64,000 nt of DNA from Coenobita brevimanus (GCA_032717465.1 CM064632.1:29165237-29229236), one strand, 5' to 3'; numbered from the stretch's first letter, positions 11,330-22,689 are shown. The notes: generated from the letters alone by a model not told the origin. A program made the numbers and translations.

Positions 11330-11500
11330 CGACAGCCTGTACCCGCGGCGGCAAACAAGGGAACCCCTGGTGATAAAATGGTTTTAGGAAGACAATAACG
11401 CAACCAGGCTGATTCATTATGGTCATTTTTGGCCAGCCTGGAGCGGCTCCCTTAATTACATTTTTGATGGCGTCTCTTCCGCCTGAGATATTGTTGGGGG
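11330..11500. other. Unique higher-complexity segment inside the intron
   Basis: Non-repetitive, balanced composition, with no match elsewhere in the window. It is open on the minus strand but without recognisable protein motifs or clear splice sites. It might be an intronic regulatory segment; this is a guess from composition and contrast with the surroundings. Confidence 0.25.
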
Positions 11501-11705
11501 TCGTGTGGGGAGAGGGAAGGAAGGGTAGGGGTGAGAGGGGGTAGGGGAGGGGAGGAGAGGCAAGTGAGATATTAGGGGAGAGAGAACTTGACATGGGAAT
11601 GAAAGAGGGTTAGGGAGGAGTTAGGAGTGGGACTGAGAACACCTGGGGGAGATAAAGGGGAAAGAAGTAGTGAGGAGGAAGGGGAAGGGGCTGGGGAGGA
11701 GACAA
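11500..11705. repeat. Polypurine tract
   Basis: GGGGA/GAGG-rich stretch with few pyrimidines. Confidence 0.8.
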
Positions 11706-12339
11706 GATACTTTATCTTGGTTAGGGAACACAAAATTATATTGATGGTTTTAGAAGAACAGTACCCGTCAGGAAGAGCATACATACTGTAGAACGATCAA
11801 AACGGAAACATGGCGCTCAAAGACATCCATATACTCTGCACCGATCTAGAAAACCTTTATATCCCACTGGCATATACGAAAGCAGCATCTACATACATCG
11901 GGCACTGAACACTCCCTTCTTCACCATTCATTACTATCAACATCCTTCCCCCCATAACTCGAGTCCTTTTTTCTCTCTCCTAACCCCATCCATAGATATT
12001 CTTAACAACCAAGAGGTCGTAACACAATCTTGTCTTACACCAATACTGATATTACCCCACTTGGACACCCGCTTACCCCTTCACAAGCCTCAGTGTCATC
12101 ACAGCTCTTAACAGCATTCAACAGCGTTTCATTCACACAATACATATGCAAAAATTTCCTTAATCCCTCTCTGATCAAGCTTATGTACATTTTTTCCATA
12201 TTCATAAATGCCACAAATACTTACCTACTACAAATTTATCCGCTCAGTCTTCAGGTGTATTTATGCTCACTGATTAATATGTAGGTGACCAGTGTGGTTG
12301 ATAGTGTCACCGGCTGGCATCTGATATTCACAAGACTGA

Positions 12340-12490
12340 TGCCCCTCATTTCCCTCTTCCTCTTTTTCATTCCTCGTTCTCCCTCATCCTCTTTCCACTC
12401 CCTCTTTTTCTCCTCATATATCTTTAATTCTTCCTACCCCTCCCCTCCTTCTCCACTTTTCCTCCTCATCTTTCTCTTTCCCAATCTTCA
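12340..12490. repeat. Polypyrimidine tract
   Basis: Dense C and T with few purines, continuous with the TA array that follows. Confidence 0.75.
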
Positions 12491-12511
12491 TACCTCGTTC
12501 AGTATATACTC

Positions 12512-12513
<2 letters not shown>

Positions 12514-12601
<88 letters not shown>
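12514..12601. repeat. (TA)n microsatellite, 88 bp
   Basis: Uninterrupted TA. Confidence 0.98.
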
Positions 12602-12603
<2 letters not shown>

Positions 12604-12619
12604 CCTTCTTCTCTTAACC

Positions 12620-13900
12620 CCAGTCCTAATAAAGATACATACTCGTAGAACAGAATAGGTAAGTAAATAAACAGTGCAGAATTTCCAAGCTATCAGCAGA
12701 TACCGATCAGACTGTCACCTTCTTGTCCTTCCTCTTCACGTTCATCACAAAATCATAATCATTACTGCTTCTTCTTCTTCTTCTTCTTCTTTACAACGTC
12801 CCCTCCGCCTCCTCCTGTTCCTTCTTCCTAATCCTTCTCGTCCTTTCTATTCCTTCTTCTCTTCCTACCTCTTCCTCCCTTTCTCCTTTACAAGCTTCCC
12901 TCTAACTAACCCTTGTTCTTCCATCATGCTCCTCCGTCTCCACCGTTTTTCCCTCTTTCCAGTTTAATCCGTACTCACCTCAACATCACTGTCATCACCA
13001 CGTAGCGATGGTGCCGACACGCCCAGTAGCCTTAACAAACACCTTTGCGAGTATGACTCCCAAATATAAATCGTTTTAACCCTTTACTAGTTTCTATCCT
13101 TTACCTTTGAGCGTTTCTGTTCCCAACACCACCACCAAAGTAGCTAAAACATAATATGCTAAACTACCGGTTCCTCCCTGTTCTTTTTTCCTTCTTCAAA
13201 TGGTTTGTCTCTAAACTGACATAAGCAATAATCTTTTCATTTGCAGAGAACCTTCAGTCTCCAGCAGGTATGATTCTTGAAAGACAGATTCGTCGCACTC
13301 TCCGTAAATTCAGGGATATAAGAACAGTATCAAAGTACAATTTACTTCACTATAGCCAAGGACCCGCTTACCTTACACGGGTACAGAAGGTCTTCTAAAA
13401 GTCCTCTTGCTTTTTCTATTTTCTTTTAATCAAGGCAACTAATAAAAAAAAATATATATATATAAATGTATGCCGTAGGGATGCCACTGTGGGAAAAAAA
13501 AATCAAAAGACAGTATTAGCGTATGTACTGTACCGTAACCCAATCCAAACACTGTATTATTGTTTACTGCAATACAAGTGTTATTGTGGTGTAGCAATTA
13601 TATAACTGTAAGTGTACTCTGGAATAAAAGTGCTGTGGATATGGTCTCATTTTTCCTTTACCATATAATATATGAAATATGTCATTAAAAAAAAAGGCAT
13701 TATTTCTTATGTGGTAATACTGCCTCAACTTTCTTTTTTTTTTTTTTACTGTCGTCACTTCACATTCATACTTTATTACGAAATATATCTTCATAATTCT
13801 TAAACATGTAAAATAAACTGCAGTATGAATAAAATCTTTAGGTCTTCACGTCTCCTGGGAATTAAGTCAGTGAATGGCATCTGGAAGGTGCTGGCGTAAG
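12620..13900. other. Intronic unique sequence, no gene seen
   Basis: Contains a short (TTC)n at about 12770-12790, a pyrimidine-rich stretch to 12965, and A/T runs near 13440-13500 and 13733-13748. Nothing further is supportable. Confidence 0.4.
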
Positions 13901-13914
13901 AATAATGAGTACTG

Positions 13915-14125
13915 TAGCCCTCTTCTTCTACTCCTTCTTTATATCATCTCCCTTCATTCCTCTCCATATTCTTATTAGTTATCCTCCTCCTCCACTGCTT
14001 CCTTCATTTTCTCTTCCTTCTTTCTCTACCCTTTCTTCCTTCATTTTCTCTTCCTTCTTTCTCTACCCTTTCTTCCTTCATATCCTCTCCTACACTTCTA
14101 CCTCTACCCTCCTTTCCTAATCCCA
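13915..14125. repeat. Polypyrimidine tract with 34-bp duplication
   Basis: The block starting CTTCCTTCATTTTCTCTTCC and ending TCTACCCTTT occurs twice in tandem, at about 13999 and 14034, inside C/T-rich sequence. On the minus strand this lies just 3' of the receptor exon's donor site. Confidence 0.7.
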
Positions 14126-14204
14126 GCCCCATCTTAAGATCACCTCCCCCCAGCACACAGTATAAACACACAATTTCAATAATAGGTAAATAAGTAATGC
14201 AGGT

Positions 14205-14210
14205 ACTCAC
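14205..14210 (-). other. 5' splice site (donor) of the glutamate receptor exon
   Basis: The minus strand reads GAAAAT|GTGAGT, a consensus-like donor directly after the codon for N in PWFPEN. The intron therefore begins in phase 0. Confidence 0.8.
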
Positions 14211-14338
14211 ATTTTCCGGGAACCAGGGCGTAACGAAGGGCATCTGGAAGGTGTTGGCGTAGGAGTGGAGCGTATCGAAGCTGTCAGGCTGGACCGACCC
14301 GACCATCGCCCACACAGGCCGCGAGAACTGACGGCAGA
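14211..14338 (-). CDS. AMPA-type ionotropic glutamate receptor, internal exon of the amino-terminal domain
   Basis: This 128-nt exon encodes 42 residues. It begins CRQFSRPVWAMVG, continues with a GSVQPDSFDTLHSYANTF segment and ends FQMPFVTPWFPEN. It aligns by eye with the amino-terminal-domain segment of AMPA receptors (vertebrate form [20 protein letters not shown], then FITPSFP), keeping the C, QFSR, V-A, G, S--T--S and F-TP-FP positions. The AMPA cysteine at this place belongs to a conserved disulphide in that family. The exon starts in phase 1 (two bases finish a split codon) and ends in phase 0. The domain is an extracellular clamshell that drives subunit assembly of a glutamate-gated cation channel at synapses. 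No frameshift or stop is present, so it looks functional. The subtype is uncertain; a kainate or delta relative is less likely given the QFSR motif. Confidence 0.88.
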
Positions 14339-14375
14339 CTGGGAGAGAGAGGAAAACTTGATTAGCAAGTGAGAA
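14339..14375 (-). other. 3' splice site (acceptor) and polypyrimidine tract of the glutamate receptor exon
   Basis: The minus strand reads GTTTTCCTCTCTCTCCCAG directly before the exon. The sequence CTTGCTAATCAAG just upstream contains a plausible branch point (CTAAT). This supports a live exon rather than a processed copy. Confidence 0.8.
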
Positions 14376-14422
14376 TCATCATCATCATCATCATCATTAT
14401 CATCATCATCACCACCATCATA
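14376..14422. repeat. (ATC)n microsatellite
   Basis: Imperfect ATC/ACC units just upstream of the exon's branch-point region. Confidence 0.95.
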
Positions 14423-14659
14423 CCCTCTTTCCCACTCAAGGATGGGGATGGACAGTGACCAGAAGGCGAGGAGGGATAAAATAGGAAAAATAGGTCAAAA
14501 TTCGAGGCGGTAGAGAGGTCAGAAGCCAACATAAAAATAATGCAAATGTCTGAACCCAATAACTAACACGAGACCAAATCTTCATCAGGGCAGGTAAGAG
14601 AGTAATGACCCAACACACAAACCTCCTTATCTCCTATCTACCCTCCTCACCTTAACTTA

Positions 14660-14910
14660 TCATTTCCTCTCTGGGCCTTGCTTTGCTAAGATACGCAGGA
14701 GGTGTCTTAGCCCCCTAGTCTTTTGCGATTTATTTTCCATATCACTCCTTAACATTTCCTTGTAAACTCCATTATTTGTATCGTTTTAATATCGATATAG
14801 CCTGGACCGGTAGCATACATGGCGATACTGAGGGATGATGTGTTGAAAAAATCGCTTTGGTAGAGATGTTACGGGACATCCAAGGCCACATAGGAATGAT
14901 CCTCTATTTT
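14660..14910. mobile_element. Family 2 element, decayed copy
   Basis: GGAGGTGTCTTAGCCCCCTAG and a GCGATTTATTTTCC word (14690-14740) match the family 2 left arm. The reverse-complement arm lies near 14835-14890 (GATGATGTGTTGAAAAAATC, GGTAGAGATGTTACGGGACA). The ends are badly eroded. Confidence 0.5.
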
Positions 14911-14960
14911 CTTTCATCGTCGAGTGAACAGTAACTAACTCAATATTCAGGTTACAGTCT

Positions 14961-14966
14961 CTCTCT

Positions 14967-15008
<42 letters not shown>
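14961..15008. repeat. (TC)n microsatellite
   Basis: CT/TC with a few CCC interruptions. Confidence 0.95.
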
Positions 15009-15011
<3 letters not shown>

Positions 15012-15201
15012 GTGCTAACTTATTCTCTTTTGCCCAATGTCTGTTACGTGCTGGGTGTGTTTTTATTATCACCTGTGTGTTTTACCTGCAGGAACACGTA
15101 CGTCTGTACTGTGCTGCCTGTTCTGATGTCTTTGTGTTACGTGTCTTTCTTGTGTCGTTTCTAAGGAGCGAACTTGGATTCTCTCTGTCCTCTGTGCCCC
15201 T

Positions 15202-15288
15202 TGCGTAGAAAAAAAAAAAATAATAATAAAAAAAAAATGCTGCCGCTGCAGCTGCTACTGATAATAATAATAATAATAATAATAATTA
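15202..15288. repeat. A-rich run and (AAT)n microsatellite
   Basis: A runs at about 15208-15237 and AAT/ATA units at about 15259-15288. Confidence 0.9.
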
Positions 15289-15519
15289 AGGCAACTTTTC
15301 AAAACAAACTTCCTTTCCATGGCTGGCTACACGAGTCATCTAAATCTAAACCCGGGTTGCACCGAGAAAAAAAATAAATAACGCAAAATAAAACATCAAT
15401 AAAATAAAGTAAAAAAGAACTAGCTCTCACACACAAGCGTCACAAATTTTTATGGAAACAGGAGTTTGCGGGAGTGGGGCAAGTATACGTAGGCTATATA
15501 CATAGTGGCTACGACTGGC

Positions 15520-16130
15520 TGATGGGGGGATGCGAGAAGGGAGGGGTAAGGTGGATGCAGTATGGGTGGGGGGGGGCGGATGCGATGTGGGAGGGGGGAG
15601 TTGCGAGAGGGGAAGGGGAGGAACGATGCGAGAGGGGAGGGGGGTTGCTAGAGAGGAGGGGGATACGAGAGGAAAGGGGAAGAAGGAATGTGAGAGGGAA
15701 GAGGGGAAAGACAGCTGGGTGAGGAGAGAGGTGGCAGGAGGGTAAAAATGGGGGGAGAGGGCTTGAGAGAGGAGAGGGAAACAAAAGAGGTGGTGGGGAG
15801 GTGAGGAGAGGGGAAAGTGATGATAGGGGAGAGGAGGAAAGAAGAGCTGGAGGGAGCTGGGGGAGAGGGGGGTGGGTGAGCGGCAGGAGAGGGGTAAGAG
15901 CTGAGAGGGGAGGAGGAGTGTAAGAGGAAAGGGGAAGGAATAAGAAGGGAAGAGGGGAAGGAAAGGATAAGGGAATATGTGAGAAAGCAACACGAGACAA
16001 CTGGAAACGATGAGAGACGGTGAGAAAAGGGGAGCTTGGAGGAGAGAAGGAGGCGGGGGAAGGGAAGGGGGACTGGAGGGAAGAGCGGGGAGGGGGAGAA
16101 AGGATTGTGCTTACCTCTCCTCACCTTCAT
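15520..16130. repeat. Polypurine (GGGA-rich) tract
   Basis: About 600 bp nearly free of pyrimidines on the plus strand, with recurring GAGAGGGGAGG. Long serine/proline frames on the other strand are artefacts. Confidence 0.85.
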
Positions 16131-16151
16131 CCTGACATAATATTGAATAAT

Positions 16152-16230
<79 letters not shown>
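16152..16230. repeat. (TC)n-(CA)n compound microsatellite
   Basis: TC to about 16170, then about 30 CA units. Confidence 0.97.
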
Positions 16231-16233
<3 letters not shown>

Positions 16234-16254
16234 GAATGTTGGTTCCTTGCTGCT

Positions 16255-16640
16255 GAGGGAGAGTGGGACGAGAGAGTAAGGTGGCCAAGGGGAAGGAAGG
16301 AAAGAAGAGAGGAGGGACGAGTGGAGGGGGGATGGCAGGAGTGAGAGGAAAGAAGGGGAGTGGGGGGAGAGAGGTAAATAAAAGGGGTGAAGAGGAGGGA
16401 AGAAAAAATGACAAAAGAGGTGAGTTTTGTTTGTATCTCACCTCCATTTTCTCAAACTCACTTTTTATAAAACAAACATATATTTACACATATACTTGTA
16501 TACGTAACTGTACACATGATCCCTATGACTGGCGCTGAGGGAGATGGGGAAAGAAAATATCAGGGTAAAGGGAGAAGAAGAAAAGGAGGAGAAAGAAGAG
16601 GGAAAGGGATGAAAGGAACGGAATGGAAATAGGACAGAGG
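16255..16640. repeat. Two polypurine tracts
   Basis: GGA/GAA-rich stretches at 16255-16420 and 16540-16640 separated by about 120 bp of mixed sequence. Confidence 0.8.
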
Positions 16641-16679
16641 CAGTAACTCTCTCCTTACCTCCATCCAGCCTCCCCTGGG

Positions 16680-16765
16680 AACACGCTCAGGCTCCTGCTC
16701 GTATGACTCACTCTCCGCCAAATAAAATCGCCTGAGTTATGTGCAAGACTACTCTTCCAAGTCAC
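16680..16765. mobile_element. Family 1 arm, CTCAGGCTC subtype
   Basis: CTCAGGCTC and GTATGACTCACTC precede AAATAAAATCGCCTGAG. The same order occurs at 22970-23040 (CTCAGGCTCCTATGACTCAT, then AAATAAAATCGCCTGACG), so the two are copies of one subtype. Confidence 0.65.
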
Positions 16766-16789
16766 CAGAGCTTTAATGATATTGTTCTC

Positions 16790-16990
16790 TTTTTACTCTA
16801 ACTTGACCTAAAAATGCCATCTATCCATTTTGAATGCTGAGTTCTAACAACAGATTTACACTACAATATGATGCTGGTCACGAAATGCTGTGGAAGAGAT
16901 GCAGTGCCGTAGTATTGTCTTATTCTGCCACTGGGCAACGATAAATAAGTTGCAAAAGGGCGAACACCTGGGCCAAGTAAAGGTAAAATG
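16790..16990 (+). mobile_element. Family 3 repeat, plus orientation
   Basis: Begins TTTTTACTCTAACTTGACCT, contains ATATGATGCTGGTCACGAAA and AGTTGCAAAAGGGCGAA, and ends in GGCCAAGTAAAGGTAAAAT, the reverse complement of its start. It matches 41675-41895 and 60018-60232 along its length. No coding content. Confidence 0.8.
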
Positions 16991-17099
16991 AACTTAATAT
17001 TATTCTCGTAATACCACTTTCATAATCCCATACTCACAAACAGTTAAATAAAATTGTTTGGTTTCTGTCAGATTTTTTTTCTTTTGCTACTTATCTCCC

Positions 17100-17255
17100 A
17101 TAGCTCTCGTAAAAATATCTAATGATATGGCTCGATATCCTTTTCACAGCACTTCGTGGACAGCATCATATTCTACTGTTAATCTACAGTTACGCCTCAG
17201 CATTCAGGACGGAGATGGCTATTTTAGGCCAAGTCAGAGTAAAATGGGTAACAGA
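17100..17255 (-). mobile_element. Family 3 repeat, minus orientation, partial
   Basis: Contains CTTTTCACAGCACTTCGTGG and CATATTCTACTGTTAATCT and ends GGCCAAGTCAGAGTAAAAT, the reverse complement of the plus-orientation copies. It faces the copy at 16790-16990 across about 110 bp. Confidence 0.75.
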
Positions 17256-17847
17256 CATGACCTCACTGTGACAAGACTATCCTTTTTCACTGCCTTAGAT
17301 GCACTTTGAATTACTTACGCACGCTGAACTCAAACCATTTTATTCAGGTGAGAAAAAGTTGAGCATTCCCCAGATAAACTGTGACAGTTTGAGCCATCTG
17401 ATTATTACATTTTCCATTAGCTGAACAAAACTGCCCTGAAGCAAGAGAGAATCAGCTAACTAAAAGTGTCCAACGAAGGCCAGTGAGTTAACAAATAGAG
17501 GCCATTGTTTTCCACTTCCCAACTACTTTACTTAGCTCAGTATAACAACTTAACCAGGAAAAGGTGAATATAATGCAGCCTTAACAAAGCCCTTCAATGT
17601 GAGGTGCGCCTTCGAGCGATGGGACTGACATAGCTGGACGATTCCGCTGTCTGCTTATACAAATGCTCCTCAACAGTTTATCCTCTGAAAGGGGAAACTG
17701 CACTCCGTGAAGGGGGCAACTTCACCCTGCAGTCTACAAGGTTCACATTCAGATGAAGATGATGATGGCGGAGGCGGCTGCTACGAGTGCTAGGGGCCTT
17801 TACTAAGATGAATAAAAGCGTCTCGTAGCAGCACAAATGCACTAAAA

Positions 17848-18072
17848 AGGCCATCCGGATTCTCGTCGGTTATGGAGGTGTTCTAGCACCTCTTCCAAAG
17901 CGATATATTATTTATTTTGCTTTTTATTAACATATCTTAAGCTATTTATGCACAGTACAACGATACTGGAAAGATTTACACCACACAGAAGAGGACAGTA
18001 AAGTGCAATAAGTAGAATATATTGCTTTGGAAAATGTTTTACTGAGCTTCCTTAAAGTATGAGAATACGAAA
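17848..18072. mobile_element. Family 2 inverted-repeat element
   Basis: Left arm GGATTCTCGTCGGTTATGG then CTAGCACCTCTTCC. Internal GAAAGATTTACACCACACAG and AGAGGACAGTAAAGTGCAAT. Right arm GAGCTTCCTTAAAGTATGAG then AATACG. About 225 bp, non-coding, with long imperfect terminal inverted repeats. Confidence 0.75.
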
Positions 18073-18479
18073 AAAAATCAGTTAACGAACTCAGCTACCA
18101 TTCACTTTATTGTTTAGACGACGATCTCCAGCTACAAAGACGAATAAAATCCTCCACTGGTAACAAGAACAAAACAGGTGAAATTTCAGTCGTCGAATAG
18201 GGTTTATATAGGACTATTATAATGCAGGCTACAGTTATTCCACTCAGTAAAAATTCTATCCCACCCCAGATATAATCGTAATCGTTAAGAGGAAACAAAT
18301 ATAAAACGGAAATGACGTCCAACTATTTCTTGCCAAGTCCAGTCAGTTTTATGCAACCTCAAAGAGATCTGTTATGTTGTAGTGAATAATGAAGGCTATA
18401 TTTAACCCTGTCATTTTCTGAACTCCATCCTACTTTGAAAAAAATGTAGACAGTATAAATAGAATGAAAGTAACATCCC
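18073..18479. other. Unique sequence, no feature seen
   Basis: Mixed composition. One 71-codon minus-strand frame with a hydrophobic stretch and no recognisable motif. Confidence 0.35.
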
Positions 18480-18840
18480 CCTTTCCCTCCTCGTCATTCT
18501 TTCTGCCTCTCTTTCTCTTCTTCTTTCCTGCTCCCTCTCCCCCTTTCTCTCTCTCTCACCCTCCCTCCCTTCTTCCAATCCATTAATTCGGCCAATCCTC
18601 ACCCTAAGCTCCGACACCTTTCATCAACCCTCGCTTATCTCTCCACCAGTCCCCCTTACCCCCCGCCTCTCTCTCTCTCTCTCTTGTCCCCCTCTCATCT
18701 CCATCTTGTCTCCCTTCTACCCTCTACCTTGTCTCAGCTCACTTCCATCCTCCCCTCACTTCCCCTATTCCCCCCCCTCCTCCCCTCCTATCTCCCCTCT
18801 CCCTCCTCACCTATCACAGAATAATTCTCCTATTTGAGGG
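18480..18840. repeat. Polypyrimidine tract
   Basis: C/T-rich, containing short TC runs at about 18547 and 18667. Confidence 0.85.
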
Positions 18841-19194
18841 TATCCTTAACCACTTCTCAAAAAAGAAAAAGGGAGGGGGGGGGGGCTACGGAAAACTGTC
18901 TGGTGGTAGCAAGGGAAAATGACACACTTTACTGAACGAGTTAAAGTACTTTACTGATTTATTTGTATAGTTATTTTATTTATGCCTTTCCAATATCAAC
19001 ATAATCCGAATCAAGAGCACACCAGTGAATTTTAAAGTGTAACAGGCCAGATAATTCGCTAAGGAAGAAGTGTTACGACAGTCCCCACGGCAGTAAGAAT
19101 ACGCCCCCCAATGGCTGGAGAGAGGATGCTGGCTGGCTACTCCATGGACTGTGTCGAGTGAGGGGAATTAATCTGGGGTGACGAGGGAGATGAC
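18841..19194. other. Unique sequence, no gene seen
   Basis: A G run (GGGAGGGGGGGGGG) at about 18871-18885. Otherwise unremarkable. Confidence 0.35.
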
Positions 19195-19330
19195 CTGGGG
19201 TGAGACGAGGGGAGATTAATAGGGGTGAGGGGTGATTTATTGGGTGGTAAGGCGTGAAATGGGGACGAGGGGAGATTACTTAGGGTGAGGGGTGATTTAC
19301 TGGGTGGTAAGGCGTGAAATGGGGTGAGAG
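19195..19330. repeat. 63-bp tandem repeat, about two copies
   Basis: GACGAGGGGAGATTA, then GGGTGAGGGGTGATTTA, then GGGTGGTAAGGCGTGAAATG repeats with near identity between 19204 and 19323. Confidence 0.85.
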
Positions 19331-19534
19331 TATGGGAGGGGGTGTAGGCTAAGTGAAAATTTGTTGGGGTGAAGGGAGTGTGTAGGGGTTAGAGGAGGGA
19401 AGTAAAATTTGGGAGGAAGTGGTAGAAAAGCGTAGATGGGTAGGGGTGATGTAAAAGAGAAGGGTGAGGAGAAAGTAGCAGAGAGGAGAAATGCTACAGG
19501 CTGGAGGTGTGAAGATGGGAAGAAAAAGATGTGA

Positions 19535-19765
19535 GGGTTCATGGGTCGGGGAATGGAGGGAGAAGCAATGGGTAGGGAAATGAAGGGAGGGTTAATGGGA
19601 AGAGGAATGAAAGGAAGGGAAATGGGTAGGGGAATGAAGTGAGGGGTAATGGGCAGGGGAATGAAGGGAGAGGTAATAGGCAGGGGAGTGACTGGAGGGG
19701 TAATGGGTAGGGGAATGATTGGAGAGGTAATGTGTAGCGGAATGACGAGGGGTAATGAGTGGGAG
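19535..19765. repeat. 27-bp minisatellite
   Basis: About eight units of the type GGGGAATGAAGGGAGGGGTA then ATGGGTA. A period divisible by three keeps a minus-strand frame open (19297-19998, 233 codons, nine-residue repeats like ITPPFIPLP). I treat that frame as read-through because it has no domain and its remainder is purine-tract translation. Confidence 0.8.
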
Positions 19766-19769
19766 AAAG

Positions 19770-20827
19770 TGAAGGGTAGGGATTGGCCTTGGGGAGGGGA
19801 AGTAAGAGGAAGTAAGTAGGCGTGAAAGGAAGGTGAAGGTGGAAATATAAGAGGTGAAAAGAGTGGAAAAGGAGATAAATGCGTCAGAGAAGGTGGTTCT
19901 GGTGAGGTGGCTGGAGTCAGGGGGTGGGATGGCTGAGATAAGATAAGGGGTATTGGAACGACGTGAGGTGAGGCTGTCTGGCCCTCAGTTGACGACACAA
20001 AGCTTAACTAAATTATTCTCGTTACCGAAAGACGATTTTTGTCTCGGCTTACAAGTGGCCAGTCCCTTCCATAAAAATTTCCTGAAATCCTTACACAACG
20101 AAATATCAACTGTTATTCCTTCTATTACAAAACGACTTTATTCATTGTCATAGTAAAGATGTTATGTTAATTATAAATATTTAATTACAGCATATTTCGG
20201 GTAAGGCAGGTCAAATGTATCAGGTATCGAACCTGAGGGAAAAAAAAATAAATAAAAAGGTCAGTGAGCTTCGTTTTCTCTCATTTTATCGCTCCGAACT
20301 TGAGTGGAAAAAGTGTTCTGACATTTCATATTTTTAAACTAATGGTGACTGAATTTTACCCGTGTTTCGTGAATTGTATTACATGTACGTGTCGTTTTTG
20401 GCTTCACACTAGAAATACTAGACGACAGAATTTAAAAACTTGTTGGTATTTTTTCATCTATCTGACCGTAGACTTTTTCGAGTTCATCTTCATTCTTTTT
20501 ATTCATTCGGCTCTGGATATAGGTTAGGTAGCTCGTTTCCAAAATCCAGTTATCCACCTACGTCACATGAAACAAGGGCTGGTCCACTGCAGAATTTTAG
20601 GTTTATTTCCTTTTTTTTTTTTTTCCTATTCGACACTAGGCACAGTTTAAGCAACCCATTTCAGAGGTCCATTTACCCACCTCTGACATATCAACAAAGT
20701 GCTGGTTCGCTGCAGCTCTCACTCGTCATCCTGGCGCTTGAGAGCTAACACCTACTGTCTCTTGAGTTATACGTCATGAATATCACATTCCACGCTGGTA
20801 TTACGGTATCAGTGGGGGGGGGGGGCC
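19770..20827. other. Mostly unique sequence, no gene recognised
   Basis: Purine-rich to 19960, then AT-rich mixed sequence. Two imperfect copies of a GACTAGGCACAG/GGCTCTGGATATAGG-type phrase surround 20505 and 20630 (both followed by a CCATTTACCCACCT-like word). No exon signals with recognisable coding. Confidence 0.35.
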
Positions 20828-21042
20828 TCATGGGTCGTATTCAAAGCTGCACCAAAGATTTCGTAAAAACTTTTCCTTAGCAACTTGTTCCGCACATTAC
20901 TTCTCAATATCCTCTTACATGCTATTGATGTAAATTATGTCGAAATTAAAACTATATAGGTATATAAATGAATTTAATGAGTAAGAAGCCACAAAGACAG
21001 GGATGCTACGAAGCCTCCTATGATACACACGATAAGGCCCTA
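20828..21042. mobile_element. Family 2 inverted-repeat element, diverged
   Basis: Left arm GGGTCGTATTCAAAGCTGCA then TTTTCCTTAGCAACTTGTTC. Right arm GGATGCTACGAAGCCTCCTA then CGATAAGGCCC. The core ATCCTCTTACATGCTATTG corresponds to other copies. Confidence 0.6.
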
Positions 21043-21164
21043 AGGCATGTCGGTGGGCTGATATGGTGATACGAAAGACCAGTTAACAAGACGGTATCCA
21101 CTTTAAATCCACCACCCACAACACAACCTGACTCCTTCACTCCCAGGACGTATTATTTTTATTT

Positions 21165-21330
21165 TACTCTTGGTCTTACTAAACGATTTGATTCACATAA
21201 AGAGAGCCCCCTTAGCAGTGAAGCCGGGATTGAAGGATGTATATAAAACCAATACTATTCTCAAACTCTTTCCTACGTTGAATAAAATTGTCTGGAAATA
21301 TCTTCAAACATGGAAACGACGTCCTTGGCC
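21165..21330. mobile_element. Family 1 inverted-repeat element
   Basis: Left arm CTTACTAAACGATTTGATTC. Right arm CGTTGAATAAAATTGTCTGG then AAATA. The internal block TTGAAGGATGTATATAAAACC aligns with the GTTAATGAAGGCTA segment of other copies. Confidence 0.7.
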
Positions 21331-21424
21331 TGAAGATGTTAATATAATTTATCGCAATAAAACAGGGTGTCAAAAAATTGCTGTGCATTAGCAGATACTG
21401 GAACTAAGACATTTCACAAACATT

Positions 21425-22110
21425 TTACAGTGCCTCATTCCCAACTACCACACCTCATACCGGCAACACTTTGCACTGCCACATTCAACAACGCAACATC
21501 TCACACTGCTACATTTCACAATGTCACGTTTCAAACTGCCACATCACACAGTGCCACACCTCACACTGCCAAAATTCAGCATCTCACACTATCACATCTC
21601 TTACTGCCACACAACATAATACCATATCTCACATTGCCACATCTCACACTGCTATACCTCACCCTTCCACAGTTCATACTGCTGCACCTCACACTGCAAC
21701 ACCTTACACATATTGCTATATCTCACAATGACATACTTCACACTACCGCACCTCATACTTCTACACATCATACCAGCATATCAAACACCGCCACACTTCA
21801 CAGTAGTGTATTTCGAACTACACCATACGCTACCACGCCACGCACGGCCACATCTCTCAAGGCCACAACATATACGACCAAATCTCACACTGTCACATCA
21901 CACACCACCATATCCCACACTACCAGACCACATACGTCCAAATCCCTCTCACAGTTCATACTACCATTACCACATCACACTACCAGATTTCACACTGCCA
22001 TGCTTCTCACGGTCACACTTACACCAACACGTACACAAGACACTGCCACATCTCACCACTATACCTCACACTACTACAGTTTATATACATACACCCGTAC
22101 TACACTCCAC
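21425..22110 (+). repeat. Degenerate CACATCTCACACTGC minisatellite
   Basis: About 35 units of roughly 19 bp with the theme CACATCTCACACTGCCA. The 267-codon frame is a threonine/histidine/serine-rich read-through. A related array lies at 31055-31960. Confidence 0.85.
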
Positions 22111-22297
22111 TACACTCTTCCTATGCATGCTTTTGCCCTGTGTTCTTCATGTAAACTCTGTCGATATTAATACGACATATTTTCAACTACGAAGAATTTA
22201 TTATTGTGTAATATGTACACTATATGGTCAACTATGATGTACTGTACTGTACTTGAGTCTATTAATGCCATGACAACAGGGTCAATTAAAACTCACT

Positions 22298-22542
<245 letters not shown>

Positions 22543-22689
22543 AGTAACGCTTGGCCTCTATTTTCACTTATTTACGTGAATGAAATAGCGCATGTGAGTT
22601 ACATAATTATGTACTTCCAGATGCTGATTTGTAAGTGATCACCATAACAAATATAAAGAGAGGAGCAATGTTCAACTTCTGTGCTTATT

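Noticed and set aside
13230..13275. Plus-strand micro-exon candidate (TTTCATTTGCAG, 21 nt, GTATGA)
   Set aside because: Wrong strand for the receptor gene, tiny, and no recognisable peptide. Such pairs of splice-like words are expected by chance in 64 kb.
16600..16720. Minus-strand donor-like GGATGGAGGTAAGG with an open frame
   Set aside because: The upstream sequence is a family 1 copy, no acceptor, and similar purine words occur throughout the neighbouring tracts.
19297..19998. 233-codon minus-strand frame with nine-residue repeats
   Set aside because: The repeats come from a 27-bp minisatellite in a purine-rich tract. It has no signal peptide or domain and is best explained as read-through.
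21367..22170. 267-codon Thr/His-rich frame
   Set aside because: It follows a degenerate CACATCTCACACTGCCA array. Composition and repeat explain it.
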